Below, in pieces: positions 13,749 through 14,302 of a DNA stretch of 14,302 nucleotides. Below the pieces are notes generated by a model. The model did no database searches, was not told where the DNA came from, and saw only the letters and a list, made by a program, of their open reading frames with translations. This stretch comes from an uncultured Clostridia bacterium. GTDB taxonomy: Bacteria; Bacillota; Clostridia; Oscillospirales; Ruminococcaceae. A program made the translations under genes and the position numbers. Where the stretch lies: positions 1 to 14,302 of the forward strand of contig CAMHBE010000017.1 of the NCBI GenBank assembly GCA_946183095.1, written 5' to 3'. The first letter of the stretch is position 1. Every line of letters begins with the position of its first letter.

Positions 13749-13984
13749 CGAGTCACGTGCATTTTCCGAACACGGTGATGTAGGAAGCATCTTCCTACAT
13801 TTCTGCAAAACCTTATGTGGAGCGCGCCGCATATTGCCCTCTCACAAGTCTCATCTGCATTATCGCGGCGTGTAACGTCACCACGCCGAGCGTGGCGCCG
13901 CCCGCGCAGGGCAAAAATCTCAAGCGTAAGCGCCCTCTCGCCCCTCTCAAGCGCAGCGACCTCTCGCCCCTCTCGCCCCTCTCA
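13749..13984 (-). repeat. Dispersed GC-rich intergenic repeat, copy B
   Basis: Inverted relative to copy A in the window, but again in the same direction as the gene it follows. On the minus strand it starts at the TGA of the Ger(x)C gene with several GAGAGGGGC tandem units, then TGAGATTTTT and a hairpin CGCCACGC/GCGTGGTG. ACACGCCGCGATAATG, GATGAGACTTG and the long GGCAATATGCGGC...ATAAG block follow, ending CACGTGACTCG. It contains a perfect 10-bp-arm palindrome (13778-13800) where copy A has only remnants. Confidence 0.85.
13778..13800. repeat. Perfect inverted repeat inside repeat copy B
   Basis: ATGTAGGAAG, 3-base loop CAT, CTTCCTACAT. It can form a strong hairpin on either strand; no U-tract follows. 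The matching place in copy A (about 4579-4600) keeps only AGGAA/TTCC. Confidence 0.8.
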
Positions 13985-14302
13985 CCCGTGGACTACGCCG
14001 AAGCGTTCTATGCTGACGGTGCAGTCTGCCGAGATGTGCGCATCTTTAAGGAACTGACGGTAATCTGCGGCTATGGTGCGCCACATTTCGGGCGACTGCG
14101 ACCTTATTTTGTAGCTCAGGGAGAAGATATCCGCACCGTACCCGTTGAGCGCTTTTGTGAGCGCGGCAGTTATGCGCTCGTCCATTTCCCGCTCACACAG
14201 CTCACGGATGCGCTCCTTTGCTTTGTATGGGTCGGAGATGCTCGTCCCGACGAATTTGCAGTCAGCAGTTACCGCGAATTGCAGGTCAAGCGATCCGTCA
14301 TC
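13982..14302 (-). CDS. Ger(x)C-family spore germination lipoprotein, C-terminal part
   Basis: The last 106 residues of a gene entering from the right edge; the reading frame stays open to base 14302, so it starts outside the window. Features match the C-terminal domain of GerAC/GerBC-type lipoproteins, subunits of nutrient germinant receptors at the spore inner membrane. These are a Lys/Glu-rich helix with KALNGYGADIFSLSYKIRSQ, then SPEMWRTIAADY, and a final beta strand CTVSIERFGV. The family-typical ADIFGFG..HRKYP..W pattern is recognisable in diverged form. The expected partners (GerAA and GerAB types) would lie to the right. Its TGA stop is the first element of repeat copy B. Confidence 0.82.
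   Translation of the reverse strand, partial: DDGSLDLQFAVTADCKFVGTSISDPYKAKERIRELCEREMDERITAALTKALNGYGADIFSLSYKIRSQSPEMWRTIAADYRQFLKDAHISADCTVSIERFGVVHG

Larger units (their letters stand above)
13667..13981. other. 315-bp convergent intergenic region
   Basis: Lies between rimO (plus) and the germination-protein gene (minus). It holds the rimO terminator, about 45 bp of plain sequence, and repeat copy B up to the stop of the minus-strand gene. No gene is evident in it. Confidence 0.75.

Noticed and set aside
13815..14057. 80-codon plus-strand frame and a similar one at 4372-4684
   Set aside because: Low-complexity translation of the dispersed repeat and antisense of real genes.

Overview
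The window looks like chromosomal DNA from a spore-forming, low-to-mid GC Gram-positive of the class Clostridia, most likely a Ruminococcus/Oscillospiraceae-type gut anaerobe. This is inferred from the complete spoIIAA-spoIIAB-sigF operon, a Ger(x)C spore germination protein, an MsmX/UgpC sugar-ABC ATPase, strong AGGAGG-type ribosome binding sites and consensus sigma-A promoters. No phage, insertion sequence, CRISPR array or tRNA/rRNA was seen. It is mostly housekeeping and sporulation DNA, with unusual intergenic regions.

Left part (1-3998): on the minus strand a tetR-family regulator (TTG start) is followed 31 bp later by recA, which runs off the left edge. Right of tetR is a compact locus on the plus strand. 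It has a strong promoter, a 42-residue peptide gene and a stem-loop, faced by a perfect consensus promoter (TTGACA-N17-TATAAT) reading back on the minus strand into the 3' end of the peptide transcript. This is the layout of an antisense-RNA-controlled (type I) toxin-antitoxin module and is the most interesting thing in the window. Then, on the minus strand, come an HD-domain hydrolase and the MsmX-like ATPase, separated by a strong terminator.

Middle part (3999-7294): a small exported DUF4830-like protein on plus converges on the minus-strand sporulation genes: an M23 peptidase resembling SpoIIQ (with a sigma-F-like promoter), then spoIIAA, spoIIAB and sigF. The anti-anti-sigma, anti-sigma and sigma genes are translationally coupled. 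They control forespore-specific transcription.

Right part (7401-13701): one long plus-strand transcription unit starts from a near-consensus extended -10 promoter and ends at a strong intrinsic terminator. It encodes two tandem M42 aminopeptidases, a GNAT acetyltransferase, a PLP-dependent methionine gamma-lyase-family (YnbB-like) protein, a Nudix hydrolase with an extra N-terminal domain, and RimO. Start/stop overlaps or short gaps join all six genes. A minus-strand Ger(x)C germination-protein gene enters from the right edge.

A family of intergenic repeats links the regions. Two clear GC-rich copies (4410-4630 and 13749-13984) and one diverged, partial copy (6393-6568) each begin exactly at the TGA stop codon of a gene, as TGAGAG, and lie in the same orientation as that gene.
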